The position numbers were made by a program, and so were the translations under genes. 18,704 nt of DNA, taken from UBA11164 sp002420085. Lineage in GTDB: Bacteria; Pseudomonadota; Gammaproteobacteria; Xanthomonadales; Xanthomonadaceae. The notes beneath the pieces are model-generated. The model searched no databases. It was not told where the DNA came from and worked only from the letters and a program-made list of their open reading frames with translations. Positions 1 through 6,628 of the stretch are shown here, piece by piece (the stretch's first letter is position 1; the number at the start of each line of letters is the position of its first letter). The DNA lies in contig DALYLJ010000046.1 of the NCBI GenBank assembly GCA_031976395.1, forward strand, positions 1 to 18,704, read 5' to 3'.

Positions 1-188
1 GGTGCCGTCCGCCAGCCAGACGCCGGCCGGACGATCCCGAATGCCGCCGTGCGATCCGGACGGCGGCAGGGGTCATGCACGGACAGGGCGGGGCGATCGG
101 GTTCATGGCCCAGCCATCATAGTCCTCGGCGCAATGCTGGAAACGGGTACAAGGTCACGCCCCCCCTGGGGTGAACGTCGGCCCCGCC

Positions 189-217
189 CTGACACCCTCC
201 CGAAGCCATGCGATAAT
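189..217 (+). promoter_or_regulatory. Sigma70-type promoter for the GNAT-min gene group
   Basis: A -35 box CTGACA (189-194) is followed after 17 bases by a -10 box GATAAT (212-217), preceded by TGC (209-211) as in an extended -10 promoter. Transcription would start near 224, about 45 bases before the ATG at 269. This is the best promoter by eye in the window, and it supports starting the acetyltransferase at 269 rather than at upstream in-frame codons. Positions 1-188 hold no gene I can support. Confidence 0.65.
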
Positions 218-268
218 CTCGCCGGCACGGCCTCACCGCCGCCCCCACGACAGCTACCGGAGTCGCGA

Positions 269-877
269 ATGCCCCTACGCCTGCGTGACGTGCGTGAAAG
301 CGACCTGGATTCGGTTCTGGCGCTCAACAACGCCGCCGGGTCGACGATTCTTCCGCTCGACGCCGCCCGCCTGCGCTTCCTGTTCGATCATGCGGCCTAT
401 TTTCGGGTTGCCGAGATCGAGGGAAACATCGCCGGCTTCCTGATCGCCATGGATCAGGACGCCCCCTACCCGAGCAGCAATTTCCTCTGGTTCAGGCGCC
501 ACTACCCGGAATTCTGCTACATCGACCGGATCGTGATCGCCGGCCGCTACCGGGGTCTGGGCCTGGGCCGGGTGTTCTATGCCGATGTCCAGAGCTTCGC
601 CGAGGTGCGCAGCCCGGTGCTGACCTGCGAGGTGTTCCTGCAACCCGGCAATGATGTCGCCCTGCTCTTCCACGGGATGTTCGGCTTCAATGAGGTCGGT
701 CAGCAGGTGATGCCAGGCATCGAGCAGCGGGTCGCCATGCTCAGCAAGGACATGTGCAGTTGGCCCTGGGTCCAGCAGACCTATCTGGTCGACGGTCCCG
801 GCCGGCTACCCGACGAACCCTGGCTGAACGGTCGCGCGATCCATGCGCGCGAACCAGCCCGAGCCACCGGCACCTGA
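269..877 (+). CDS. GNAT-family N-acetyltransferase (COG3818-like)
   Basis: This 202-residue protein has the GNAT fold signature: a central strand DRIVI (about 86-90) followed by the acetyl-CoA pyrophosphate-binding loop RYRGLGLGR (93-101), and a late HGMFGF segment typical of GNAT motif B. The N-terminal half (LNNAA, AARLRFL, AYFRVAE) resembles the uncharacterised COG3818 acetyltransferases. The substrate is unknown. The open frame continues upstream to position 2, but that part is low-complexity and lies across the promoter at 189-217, so ATG 269 is chosen. No strong Shine-Dalgarno sequence is visible. The C-terminal tail after about residue 165 is longer than I expect for the family. The stop lies 17 bases before minC, so the two are probably co-transcribed. 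Confidence 0.8.
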   Translation: MPLRLRDVRESDLDSVLALNNAAGSTILPLDAARLRFLFDHAAYFRVAEIEGNIAGFLIAMDQDAPYPSSNFLWFRRHYPEFCYIDRIVIAGRYRGLGLGRVFYADVQSFAEVRSPVLTCEVFLQPGNDVALLFHGMFGFNEVGQQVMPGIEQRVAMLSKDMCSWPWVQQTYLVDGPGRLPDEPWLNGRAIHAREPARATGT

Positions 878-894
878 CCCACGCATACCGGCCA

Positions 895-1662
895 ATGGCA
901 GCGAACGAATTCGGTTTCGAGCCGGCTGGCGAACTCAGGTTCGGCCAGGTCGGCATCGCCAATCTGCGGATACTCCGGCTCGATCTGGAGCGACTCGCCG
1001 AGGACATGGCCGCGCGGGTCGCTCGGGCACCCGCGATGTTCGCGGGGGCCGCCGTGGTGATCGATTTCGGCGCGCTCAGTACCTGTCCTGACGCGGCTGT
1101 GGCACGCGCGCTGATTGATCGCCTGCGGACAGCGGGCGTGCGACCAGTGGCGCTCGCCTACGGCACACGCGAGATCGAGGCACTGGCAGCCAGCCTGGAC
1201 CTGCCCTTGCTGGCAAAATTCCGGGCGCAGTACGAGTCCGAGTCATCGCCGCCCTCGCCCCCCGAACGCAGCCGTACACGGCCACAGCGGTCAGTCGAGC
1301 CGGCTACCCGGGCTGACCACGGTGGCGGCCAGGGCGGGTCGCGGGTCATCAGTCAGCCGGTGCGCTCCGGCCAGCAGGTCTACGCCGAGGGCGGTGATCT
1401 GGTGCTGACCGGCCAGGTCGGTGCCGGTGCCGAAGTGATTGCCGACGGCTCGATCCATGTCTACGGCCCGTTGCGCGGTCGCGCACTGGCCGGTGCTTCC
1501 GGAAACACCCGCGCCCGCATCTTCTGCCTGGACTTCGCGGCCGAACTGGTCTCGGTGGCCGGGCACTACAAAGTCATCGAGGAAATCCCCGCCGGCCTGC
1601 GCGGCAAGCCGGTTCAGGTCTGGCTGGACGGGGCATCCTTGCGAATCGAACAACTGCCATGA
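895..1662 (+). CDS. minC: Septum site-determining protein MinC
   Basis: MinC inhibits FtsZ polymerisation and, with MinD, blocks Z-rings at cell poles. The 255-residue protein has the two expected domains: an N-terminal FtsZ-antagonist domain (about 1-110, with VVIDFGALS-type core strands) and a C-terminal beta-helical MinD-binding and dimerisation domain (about 150-255) with the glycine-rich pattern YAEGGDLVL, GAEVIADGSIHVYGPLRGRALAG and ARIFCLDFAAELVSVAGHY. A proline-, arginine- and glycine-rich linker (about 113-150) joins them. It is somewhat longer than the 231-residue E. coli protein because of this linker. ATG 895 is used because MAANEF precedes the first domain strand. No good ribosome site is visible, so it may depend on coupling to the acetyltransferase gene. 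minD follows 13 bases after the stop. Confidence 0.95.
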   Translation: MAANEFGFEPAGELRFGQVGIANLRILRLDLERLAEDMAARVARAPAMFAGAAVVIDFGALSTCPDAAVARALIDRLRTAGVRPVALAYGTREIEALAASLDLPLLAKFRAQYESESSPPSPPERSRTRPQRSVEPATRADHGGGQGGSRVISQPVRSGQQVYAEGGDLVLTGQVGAGAEVIADGSIHVYGPLRGRALAGASGNTRARIFCLDFAAELVSVAGHYKVIEEIPAGLRGKPVQVWLDGASLRIEQLP

Positions 1663-1675
1663 GTGAGGAACAGGC

Positions 1676-2554
1676 ATGAACGAAGGCGTCAAAACGACCG
1701 CTCCCGGCACGGACTCGACCGCAGCGAACGCCGGCGCCCGGATCGGCGCCGAAGTCATCGTCGTCACCTCCGGCAAGGGCGGTGTCGGCAAGACCACCAC
1801 CAGCGCCAGCCTAGCCTGCGGCCTGGCTCGGCGCGGCAAGAAAGTGGCCGTGATCGATTTCGATGTCGGCCTGCGCAACCTCGACCTGATCATGGGCTGT
1901 GAGCGGCGCGTGGTCTACGACTTCGTCAATGTCATCCAGGGTGAAGCCTCGCTCCGGCAGGCGCTGATCAAGGACAAGCGAATCGACAGTCTGTACGTGC
2001 TGGCTGCTTCGCAGACCCGCGACAAGGATGCCCTGACCCGCGAAGGCGTCGAACAGGTGCTGGCAGCGCTGTCCGAGGACGGCTTCGATTGCATCGTCTG
2101 CGACTCGCCGGCCGGGATCGAGAAAGGCGCCCACCTGGCGATGTACTTCGCCGACCGGGCAGTGGTCGTGGTCAATCCGGAGGTCAGTTCGGTGCGCGAT
2201 TCCGATCGCATCCTCGGATTGCTTGCATCCAAGACCCGCAAGGCCGAACTGGGCGGCACGGTCAAGGAGTGCCTGCTGCTGACCCGCTACAGCCCGACAC
2301 GGGTCGAGGCCGGCGAGATGCTGTCGATCGCCGATGTCGAGGAAGTGCTGGGCCTGACGGCGATCGGGGTGATCCCCGAATCGGCCGACGTGCTGAACGC
2401 CTCCAACTCCGGTGTGCCGGTGATCCTGGCCGAGGATTCCACGGCGGGCCAGGCCTACGAGGACACCGTCGCCCGACTGCTCGGCGAGGATCGTCCGATG
2501 CGCTTCACCCAGGTCGAGAAGAAGGGTCTGTTCCAGAAGCTGTTCGGAAGCTGA
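1676..2554 (+). CDS. minD: Septum site-determining protein MinD (ParA-type ATPase) with N-terminal extension
   Basis: MinD is the membrane-cycling ATPase that recruits MinC and is displaced by MinE. The 292-residue product shows the deviant Walker A motif GKGGVGKTT (33-41) with its signature lysine, the FDVGLRNLDLIMG switch region, the CDSPAGIEKG Walker B/switch II region and VVNPEVSSVRDSDR. The C-terminal amphipathic membrane-targeting helix KKGLFQKLFGS is intact. The start at 1676 has a purine-rich ribosome site (GAGGAA) at normal spacing. It gives about 25 residues, rich in Ala, Gly and Thr, ahead of the usual start at the first beta strand (VIVVTSGKGG). No ATG, GTG or TTG lies nearer that strand. 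The E. coli protein has 270 residues, so the extra length is N-terminal. minE begins 2 bases after the stop. Confidence 0.96.
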   Translation: MNEGVKTTAPGTDSTAANAGARIGAEVIVVTSGKGGVGKTTTSASLACGLARRGKKVAVIDFDVGLRNLDLIMGCERRVVYDFVNVIQGEASLRQALIKDKRIDSLYVLAASQTRDKDALTREGVEQVLAALSEDGFDCIVCDSPAGIEKGAHLAMYFADRAVVVVNPEVSSVRDSDRILGLLASKTRKAELGGTVKECLLLTRYSPTRVEAGEMLSIADVEEVLGLTAIGVIPESADVLNASNSGVPVILAEDSTAGQAYEDTVARLLGEDRPMRFTQVEKKGLFQKLFGS

Positions 2555-2556
2555 TC

Positions 2557-2832
2557 ATGGGATTCTTCGACTTTCTCAAGCAGAAGAAAAACACCGCGTC
2601 GGTCGCCAAGGAACGGCTGCGCATCATCGTCGCCCAGGAACGCGGCACCCGGGGCGGACCCGACTACCTGCCGCTGCTGCGCAGGGAACTGCTGGAAGTG
2701 ATCCGCAAGTACGTCAGCGTCGATGCCGATGCGGTCAAGGTCGAACTGACCAAGGATGGCGACCACGAAGTTCTCGACATCACCGTTGCCCTGCCCGAGG
2801 GCGACGACGGCCGGCCGATGACGGGCCTCTGA
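2557..2832 (+). CDS. minE: Cell division topological specificity factor MinE
   Basis: MinE stimulates the MinD ATPase and drives pole-to-pole oscillation that confines MinC/MinD inhibition to the poles. The 91-residue protein begins with the amphipathic membrane-targeting segment MGFFDFLKQKK. The anti-MinCD segment SVAKERLRIIVAQER follows (about 15-29), then the topological specificity domain with LLRRELLEVIRKYV and the strand VKVELTKDGDHEVLDITVALP. Its length is normal for the family (88 in E. coli). It starts 2 bases after minD, which implies translational coupling in the usual minC-minD-minE order. Confidence 0.96.
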   Translation: MGFFDFLKQKKNTASVAKERLRIIVAQERGTRGGPDYLPLLRRELLEVIRKYVSVDADAVKVELTKDGDHEVLDITVALPEGDDGRPMTGL

Positions 2833-2851
2833 CCGCCCGAGCGGACAGCGC

Positions 2852-3433
2852 TTGACCGCGACCACGACAGCGCCGGACCCGGCAGGCGGGACGATCGACA
2901 CCGCCGCTGCGGTGCTGACCCTCGCCGACATCGACCTCTCGGCCTGCGCGACCCTGCTCGCCGGCTACCAACTCGAACTGGTCGCATTGCCGGTCGAGGC
3001 CGATATTCCGGGCAGCTACTGGGGCGCCCCGGAGGCCGGCGTGATCGGCTCGCGGGTGTTCGTCCGGCCGGATACTCCGGTGCATTCTCTGCTGCACGAA
3101 GCAGGCCACCTGATCGTGCTGCCGCCAGAGCGCCGGACGATGGTCGATACCGATGCCAGCGATTCCCAGATCGAAGAGGACGCCACCTGCCTGCTCCAGA
3201 TCCTGCTGGCCGATGCCCTGCCCGGCGTCGGCCGTGATCGCCTGATGGCCGACATGGATGCCTGGGGCTACAGTTTTCGACTTGGCTCGACCCGAGCCTG
3301 GTTCGACCACGACGCCGAAGACGCCCGCGCCTTCCTGGCGGCACGCGGCCTTGCTGCCATCCCGACCCTGCCGACCGGGCCCGGCGGTGCTAAAGTCTGG
3401 CCTCCGTCACCGACACCCGACCCGATCCGATGA
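2852..3433 (+). CDS. Uncharacterised HEAGH-motif protein (putative zinc metallopeptidase)
   Basis: I do not recognise a named family. The 193-residue protein carries HEAGH at 82-86, a gluzincin-type HExxH zinc motif in the context VHSLLHEAGHLIVLPPERR, and an acidic pair E109-E110 that could supply the third zinc ligand. The preceding block DIPGSYWGAPEAGVIGSRVF reads like a conserved family segment. No signal peptide or membrane helix is seen, so it is probably cytoplasmic. The start is uncertain: TTG 2852 gives a low-complexity Thr/Ala leader, and GTG 2912 (residue 21) is a reasonable alternative. It lies 19 bases after minE, and its TGA overlaps the next gene's ATG (ATGA at 3430-3433). That couples it to the M2 peptidase. 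Peptidase activity is inferred from the motif only. Confidence 0.75.
   Translation: MTATTTAPDPAGGTIDTAAAVLTLADIDLSACATLLAGYQLELVALPVEADIPGSYWGAPEAGVIGSRVFVRPDTPVHSLLHEAGHLIVLPPERRTMVDTDASDSQIEEDATCLLQILLADALPGVGRDRLMADMDAWGYSFRLGSTRAWFDHDAEDARAFLAARGLAAIPTLPTGPGGAKVWPPSPTPDPIR
3368..3396 (+). promoter_or_regulatory. Possible internal promoter for the M2 peptidase gene
   Basis: A -10 box TAAAGT (3391-3396) with an extended TGC (3388-3390) sits 17 bases after a weak -35 box CTGCCG (3368-3373), inside the end of the HEAGH gene. Transcription would begin near 3403, about 27 bases before the peptidase ATG. It could let the peptidase be made separately from the min genes. The -35 box is poor. Confidence 0.35.
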
Positions 3434-5352
3434 ACACACCGATTCGATTCCCGGCACTCACCGCCCTCGGCCTGGCCATTCTGGTCGCTGCCGGCTGCGC
3501 TCGCGATGCCGAGCCAGCACGCCCGACCGCCGCCGATGCCGATGCCTTCGTGGCCGAAGTCAATGCCTACATGCTGGCCAACAATCCCGAAGTCGCTTCG
3601 GCGCAATGGCTGGCCTCGACCTACATCAACACCGACAGCCAGCGGGTCGCCGCCAAGGCACAGGAGCGTGCGCTCGGCAAACTCGGCGAATTCGTCGAAC
3701 GCGCCAAGGCATTCGACGGCCTGGAACTGACGCCGGAAACCCGGCGTGCGCTCGATCTGCTGAAACTGCAAACCGCGATGCCGGCCCCGCGCGACCCGGC
3801 GAAACTGGCCGAACTGACCCGCCTGGCGACCGAAATGGAAGGACTCTACGGCGCCGGCAAGTATTGCACCGACCCTGATCGCCCGGCGACCTGCCGTGAT
3901 CTGGGCGCACTCTCGGCGACCCTCGCGGAAAGCCGCGACTACGATGCCCAACTGGACGCCTGGACCGGCTGGCGCACGGTATCGCCACCGATGCGCGAGA
4001 AATATCAGCGCTTCGTCGAACTGATCAATGAAGGTGCCCAGACCCTCGGCCATGCCAATGCCGGCGAAATGTGGCGGTCCGGCTACGACATGTCGCCGGC
4101 CGACTTCCAGGCCGAGACCGAGCGCCTGTGGGATCAGGTCCGGCCGCTGTACGAACCACTGCAATGCTACGTCCGCACCCGGCTGGAACAGCACTACGGT
4201 GAACGGGGCTCGATCGACGGCAAGATCCCGGCCCATCTGACCGGCAACATGTGGGCCCAGCAGTGGGGCAACATCTGGGATCTGGTCCAGCCCTATCCGG
4301 ACGCCGGCAGTCTGGATGTCGGCGCCCGTCTGAAAGCCCAGCGCGACAGCGAGCGCAATGGACTGCTGGCCGGCCTCTCGGGCACACCGACCGCCGCGCA
4401 ACTGGTCGAGATCGAGCGTCAGGCCGACCTCGCCATCGCCGAGCGGATGACCCGCCGCGCCGAGGATTTCTACACCTCGCTCGGCATGCCGGCCCTGCCG
4501 GCCTCGTTCTACCAGCGCTCGCAACTGGTCAAGCCGCGTGACCGCGACGTGGTCTGCCACGCCAGCGCCTGGGATCTCGATTACACCGGCGATGTCCGCA
4601 TCAAACAGTGCATCGAGCCGACCGAGGACGAGTTCACCACCATCTACCACGAACTCGGCCATATCTACTATTACCTCGCCTACAACGGCCTGCCGCCGCT
4701 GTTCCAGTCCGGCGCCCACGATGGCTTCCACGAAGCCATCGGCGACACCATCGTGCTGGCGATGACCCCGAGCTACCTGGCCGAGATCGGCCTGGTCGAG
4801 CAACCGAACGAAAGCCCGGAAGCCCTGATCAATTCGCAATTGCGCATGGCGCTCGACAAGGTCGCCTTCCTGCCGTTCGGCCTGCTGATCGATCGCTGGC
4901 GCTGGGGCGTGTTCGACGGTTCGATCACCCCGGACAACTACAACGCGGCTTGGTGGTCGCTGCGCGAGAAATACCAGGGCGTGGCCGCCCCGAGTGAACG
5001 CGGCGAAGACCTGTTCGACCCAGGCGCCAAGTACCACGTGCCGGGCAACACCCCCTACACCCGCTATTTCCTGTCGCACATCCTGCAATTCCAGTTCTAC
5101 CGTGCTCTGTGCGAAGCGAGTGGCCACCAGGGACCGCTGCATGCATGCAGTTACTACGGCAGTCCGGAAGCCGGCCAGCGGTTCTGGGCGATGCTCGGCA
5201 AGGGCCAGAGCCAGCCTTGGCCACAGACCCTCAAGGAACTGACCGGCACCGAGCAGATGGACGCATCGGCCATCCTCGACTACTTCGCCCCGCTCAAGAC
5301 CTGGCTGGACGAACAGAACGCCGGCCATGACTGCGGCTGGAGCGAGTCCTGA
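3430..5352 (+). CDS. M2-family (ACE-like) dipeptidyl carboxypeptidase, lipoprotein
   Basis: This 640-residue protein belongs to peptidase family M2 (angiotensin-converting enzyme homologues), zinc peptidases that release C-terminal dipeptides. The zinc motif is HELGH (H407, E408, H411) and the third ligand is E435 in HEAIGDT, the same 28-residue spacing as in human ACE. Other family blocks are WDLDYTGDVRIKQC, VPGNTPYTRYFLSHILQFQF, and an N-terminal helical region beginning FVAEVNAYMLANNPEV. The signal peptide ends in a lipobox (VAAG-C23). Cys is followed by Ala-Arg, which does not signal inner-membrane retention, so outer-membrane or periplasmic attachment is expected. The length suits a single-domain bacterial ACE. 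It overlaps the HEAGH gene by 4 bases and is followed by a strong hairpin at 5382-5413. Its natural substrate is unknown. Confidence 0.94.
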   Translation: MNTPIRFPALTALGLAILVAAGCARDAEPARPTAADADAFVAEVNAYMLANNPEVASAQWLASTYINTDSQRVAAKAQERALGKLGEFVERAKAFDGLELTPETRRALDLLKLQTAMPAPRDPAKLAELTRLATEMEGLYGAGKYCTDPDRPATCRDLGALSATLAESRDYDAQLDAWTGWRTVSPPMREKYQRFVELINEGAQTLGHANAGEMWRSGYDMSPADFQAETERLWDQVRPLYEPLQCYVRTRLEQHYGERGSIDGKIPAHLTGNMWAQQWGNIWDLVQPYPDAGSLDVGARLKAQRDSERNGLLAGLSGTPTAAQLVEIERQADLAIAERMTRRAEDFYTSLGMPALPASFYQRSQLVKPRDRDVVCHASAWDLDYTGDVRIKQCIEPTEDEFTTIYHELGHIYYYLAYNGLPPLFQSGAHDGFHEAIGDTIVLAMTPSYLAEIGLVEQPNESPEALINSQLRMALDKVAFLPFGLLIDRWRWGVFDGSITPDNYNAAWWSLREKYQGVAAPSERGEDLFDPGAKYHVPGNTPYTRYFLSHILQFQFYRALCEASGHQGPLHACSYYGSPEAGQRFWAMLGKGQSQPWPQTLKELTGTEQMDASAILDYFAPLKTWLDEQNAGHDCGWSES

Positions 5353-5381
5353 TCGCCGAATCGAGGCCGACCGCATACCCC

Positions 5382-5413
5382 GCCATCCGGGTCGTTCCCG
5401 CGACCCGGATGGC
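5382..5413 (+). terminator. Perfect 13-bp hairpin after the M2 peptidase
   Basis: The arms 5382-5394 and 5401-5413 are exact reverse complements (13 bp) around the 6-base loop TTCCCG. It starts 30 bases after the peptidase stop, and the next gene has its own promoter at 5510-5538. That position suggests a transcription terminator or 3-prime-end stabiliser for the upstream gene group. There is no T-tract after it, so termination is inferred. A smaller inverted repeat, CGGCCG around ACAGCC, follows at about 5415-5432. Confidence 0.55.
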
Positions 5414-5509
5414 CCGGCCGACAGCCCGGCCGAGCGCTGGTACCGGCCACACGCCGGCAACCGTCGGTCGGAAACTCCGACGGCGCGCCCGGCCAGACCG
5501 GAACGCCTC

Positions 5510-5538
5510 CGGACAGTGATGGGATCGGCTGCTACACT
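5510..5538 (+). promoter_or_regulatory. Promoter for the thiol dioxygenase gene
   Basis: A -10 box TACACT (5533-5538) is preceded by TGC (5530-5532, extended -10). A -35 box CGGACA (5510-5515) lies 17 bases upstream and keeps the GACA half of the consensus. Transcription would begin near 5545, about 22 bases before ATG 5567. This argues against the in-frame ATG at 5519, which lies inside the promoter. Confidence 0.5.
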
Positions 5539-5566
5539 GGCCACGCCCGTCGCCGATCACACCACC

Positions 5567-6145
5567 ATGCTTGCCTTGGACTTCCCGGGTTCGGACACCC
5601 TCATTGCCGCCATCGACCGTGCCGTCGCGATGCCCGGCGACCGCGCCCTGACCGACGAGTTGCGCGCCACCCTGTGCCGGTTGATCCGTGCCCATGAGGT
5701 GCGGCTTCCGGATTGCGTGTTCGAGCCGGTCAGCGACCACTACGCGCGCCGCGAACTCTATCGCAGCGAACGACTCGGCTACAGCGTCGTGGCGATGACC
5801 TGGGGGCCTGGCCAGGGAACCCCGATCCACGACCACTCCGGCATGTGGTGCGTCGAAGGGGTCTGGCGCGGTCAACTCGAAATCACTCAATATGAATTGC
5901 TGGGCGCCGATGGCGAGGTCTGGCAGTTCCAGCCGGTCGGCACCCTGAACGCCGGCACCGGCTCGGCCGGCAGCCTGATTCCACCTCACGAGTACCACAC
6001 CATCCGCAACCCGAGCAGCGACGAGATTGCGGTATCGCTGCACATCTACAAGGATCGCATCGCCTCGTGCGCGGTGTTCGAGCGGATCGACGGCAATCAC
6101 TACCGTCGGGGCCTGCGCACCCTGTGCCTGGACACGCTGGCCTGA
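5567..6145 (+). CDS. Cysteine dioxygenase-type thiol dioxygenase (cupin)
   Basis: This 192-residue cupin matches the cysteine dioxygenase type I family, non-haem iron enzymes that oxidise cysteine (or a related thiol) to its sulfinate. The metal-binding pair is H88 and H90 in PIHDHSG. The third histidine lies in PPHEYHTIRN, most likely H144. R61 (in HYARRE) aligns with the carboxylate-binding arginine of mammalian cysteine dioxygenase. C95, five residues after H90, and Y161 in SLHIYKDR align with its Cys93-Tyr157 crosslinked cofactor. These alignments were made by eye, and 3-mercaptopropionate dioxygenase is a possible alternative. ATG 5567 is chosen over the in-frame ATG 5519 because of the promoter at 5510-5538. 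It appears monocistronic, with tRNA-Leu downstream. Confidence 0.88.
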   Translation: MLALDFPGSDTLIAAIDRAVAMPGDRALTDELRATLCRLIRAHEVRLPDCVFEPVSDHYARRELYRSERLGYSVVAMTWGPGQGTPIHDHSGMWCVEGVWRGQLEITQYELLGADGEVWQFQPVGTLNAGTGSAGSLIPPHEYHTIRNPSSDEIAVSLHIYKDRIASCAVFERIDGNHYRRGLRTLCLDTLA

Positions 6146-6208
6146 GTCGCTTCCCGGTCGCAGCCCGACCCGACCCACGGCGATCCGATCCGAACCTCGA
6201 CGGTCGGG

Positions 6209-6214
6209 TATACT
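6209..6214 (+). promoter_or_regulatory. -10 box of the tRNA-Leu promoter
   Basis: TATACT at 6209-6214 lies 16 bases before the mature tRNA 5-prime end and is followed by a C-rich discriminator (CCCGCCC), common in stable-RNA promoters. No good -35 box is seen at 16-18 bases upstream, so the assignment rests on the -10 box and position. Confidence 0.45.
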
Positions 6215-6230
6215 TTCCCGCCCGTGCCAT

Positions 6231-6317
6231 GCCGGCGTGGCGGAATCGGTAGACGCAGCGGACTCAAAATCCGCCGATGGCGACATCGTGAGAGTTCGAG
6301 TCTCTCCGCCGGCACCA
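6231..6317 (+). tRNA. tRNA-Leu (anticodon CAA)
   Basis: The 87-base gene folds as a class II tRNA. The 7-bp acceptor stem GCCGGCG pairs with CGCCGGC (6307-6313), then discriminator A and encoded CCA (6315-6317). The anticodon stem GCGGA/TCCGC closes the loop CTCAAAA, giving anticodon CAA at 6265-6267, which reads UUG leucine codons. The long variable arm (GATG, loop GCGA, CATC) is typical of tRNA-Leu. The T-arm AGAGTTCGAGTCTCT is normal. Confidence 0.97.
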
Positions 6318-6628
6318 TGGAATCGATCATCGCAACCCACCCTGTGCCAGCCAGCGCCCAGACGCGACCGAAGGCTCGGCCGGCGGTCCCTGTTCGGGCA
6401 CCGGGCCATGTCCGTGCAGACCGGGATGGCGGACGTTCGGCACTTGGCGTAACCACCCCGATTCAGCTTTCATGGCAGGGTTGCCGTTCATACTTGCACG
6501 GCCTCGGCTCGCAGTCGGTCCGGAACCCTCCACGCCGCTGCACGATCGCGGCCCGGCGCTGGCCGTCCGCGATCACAGCACACTGTCGATTCGAGCCGAT
6601 ATCCCCCTGGAACCCGAGCAGACCCCGC
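6318..6628. other. Non-coding stretch between tRNA-Leu and mlaA
   Basis: No gene is supported here. The mlaA frame stays open back through this stretch and into the tRNA, but nothing in it reads as conserved protein, and a normal signal peptide starts only at 6629. The mla promoter must lie in this stretch or upstream. The best pair I can offer is CTTTCA (6467-6472) with CATACT (6489-6494), spacing 16, which is weak. No clear hairpin was found right after the tRNA. Confidence 0.5.

Noticed and set aside
1..106. Possible divergent minus-strand gene starting at ATG 106 and leaving the left edge
   Set aside because: The frame is open to the edge and a weak TATGAT lies upstream, but only about 35 codons are visible and they are rich in Pro, Arg and Gly with no recognisable motif.
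3268..5544. A 758-codon open frame on the minus strand opposite the M2 peptidase
   Set aside because: It is antisense to an intact, motif-complete peptidase, shows no family resemblance, and long antisense frames are common in GC-rich DNA.
6100..6456. Minus-strand frame over the tRNA, with the sequence AERLELSRCRHRRILS
   Set aside because: This is the well-known false protein made by translating the antisense strand of a tRNA-Leu gene.
6224..6628. N-terminal extension of mlaA back through the tRNA
   Set aside because: It would be read from tRNA sequence and unconserved text, and it would bury the signal peptide that begins at 6629.
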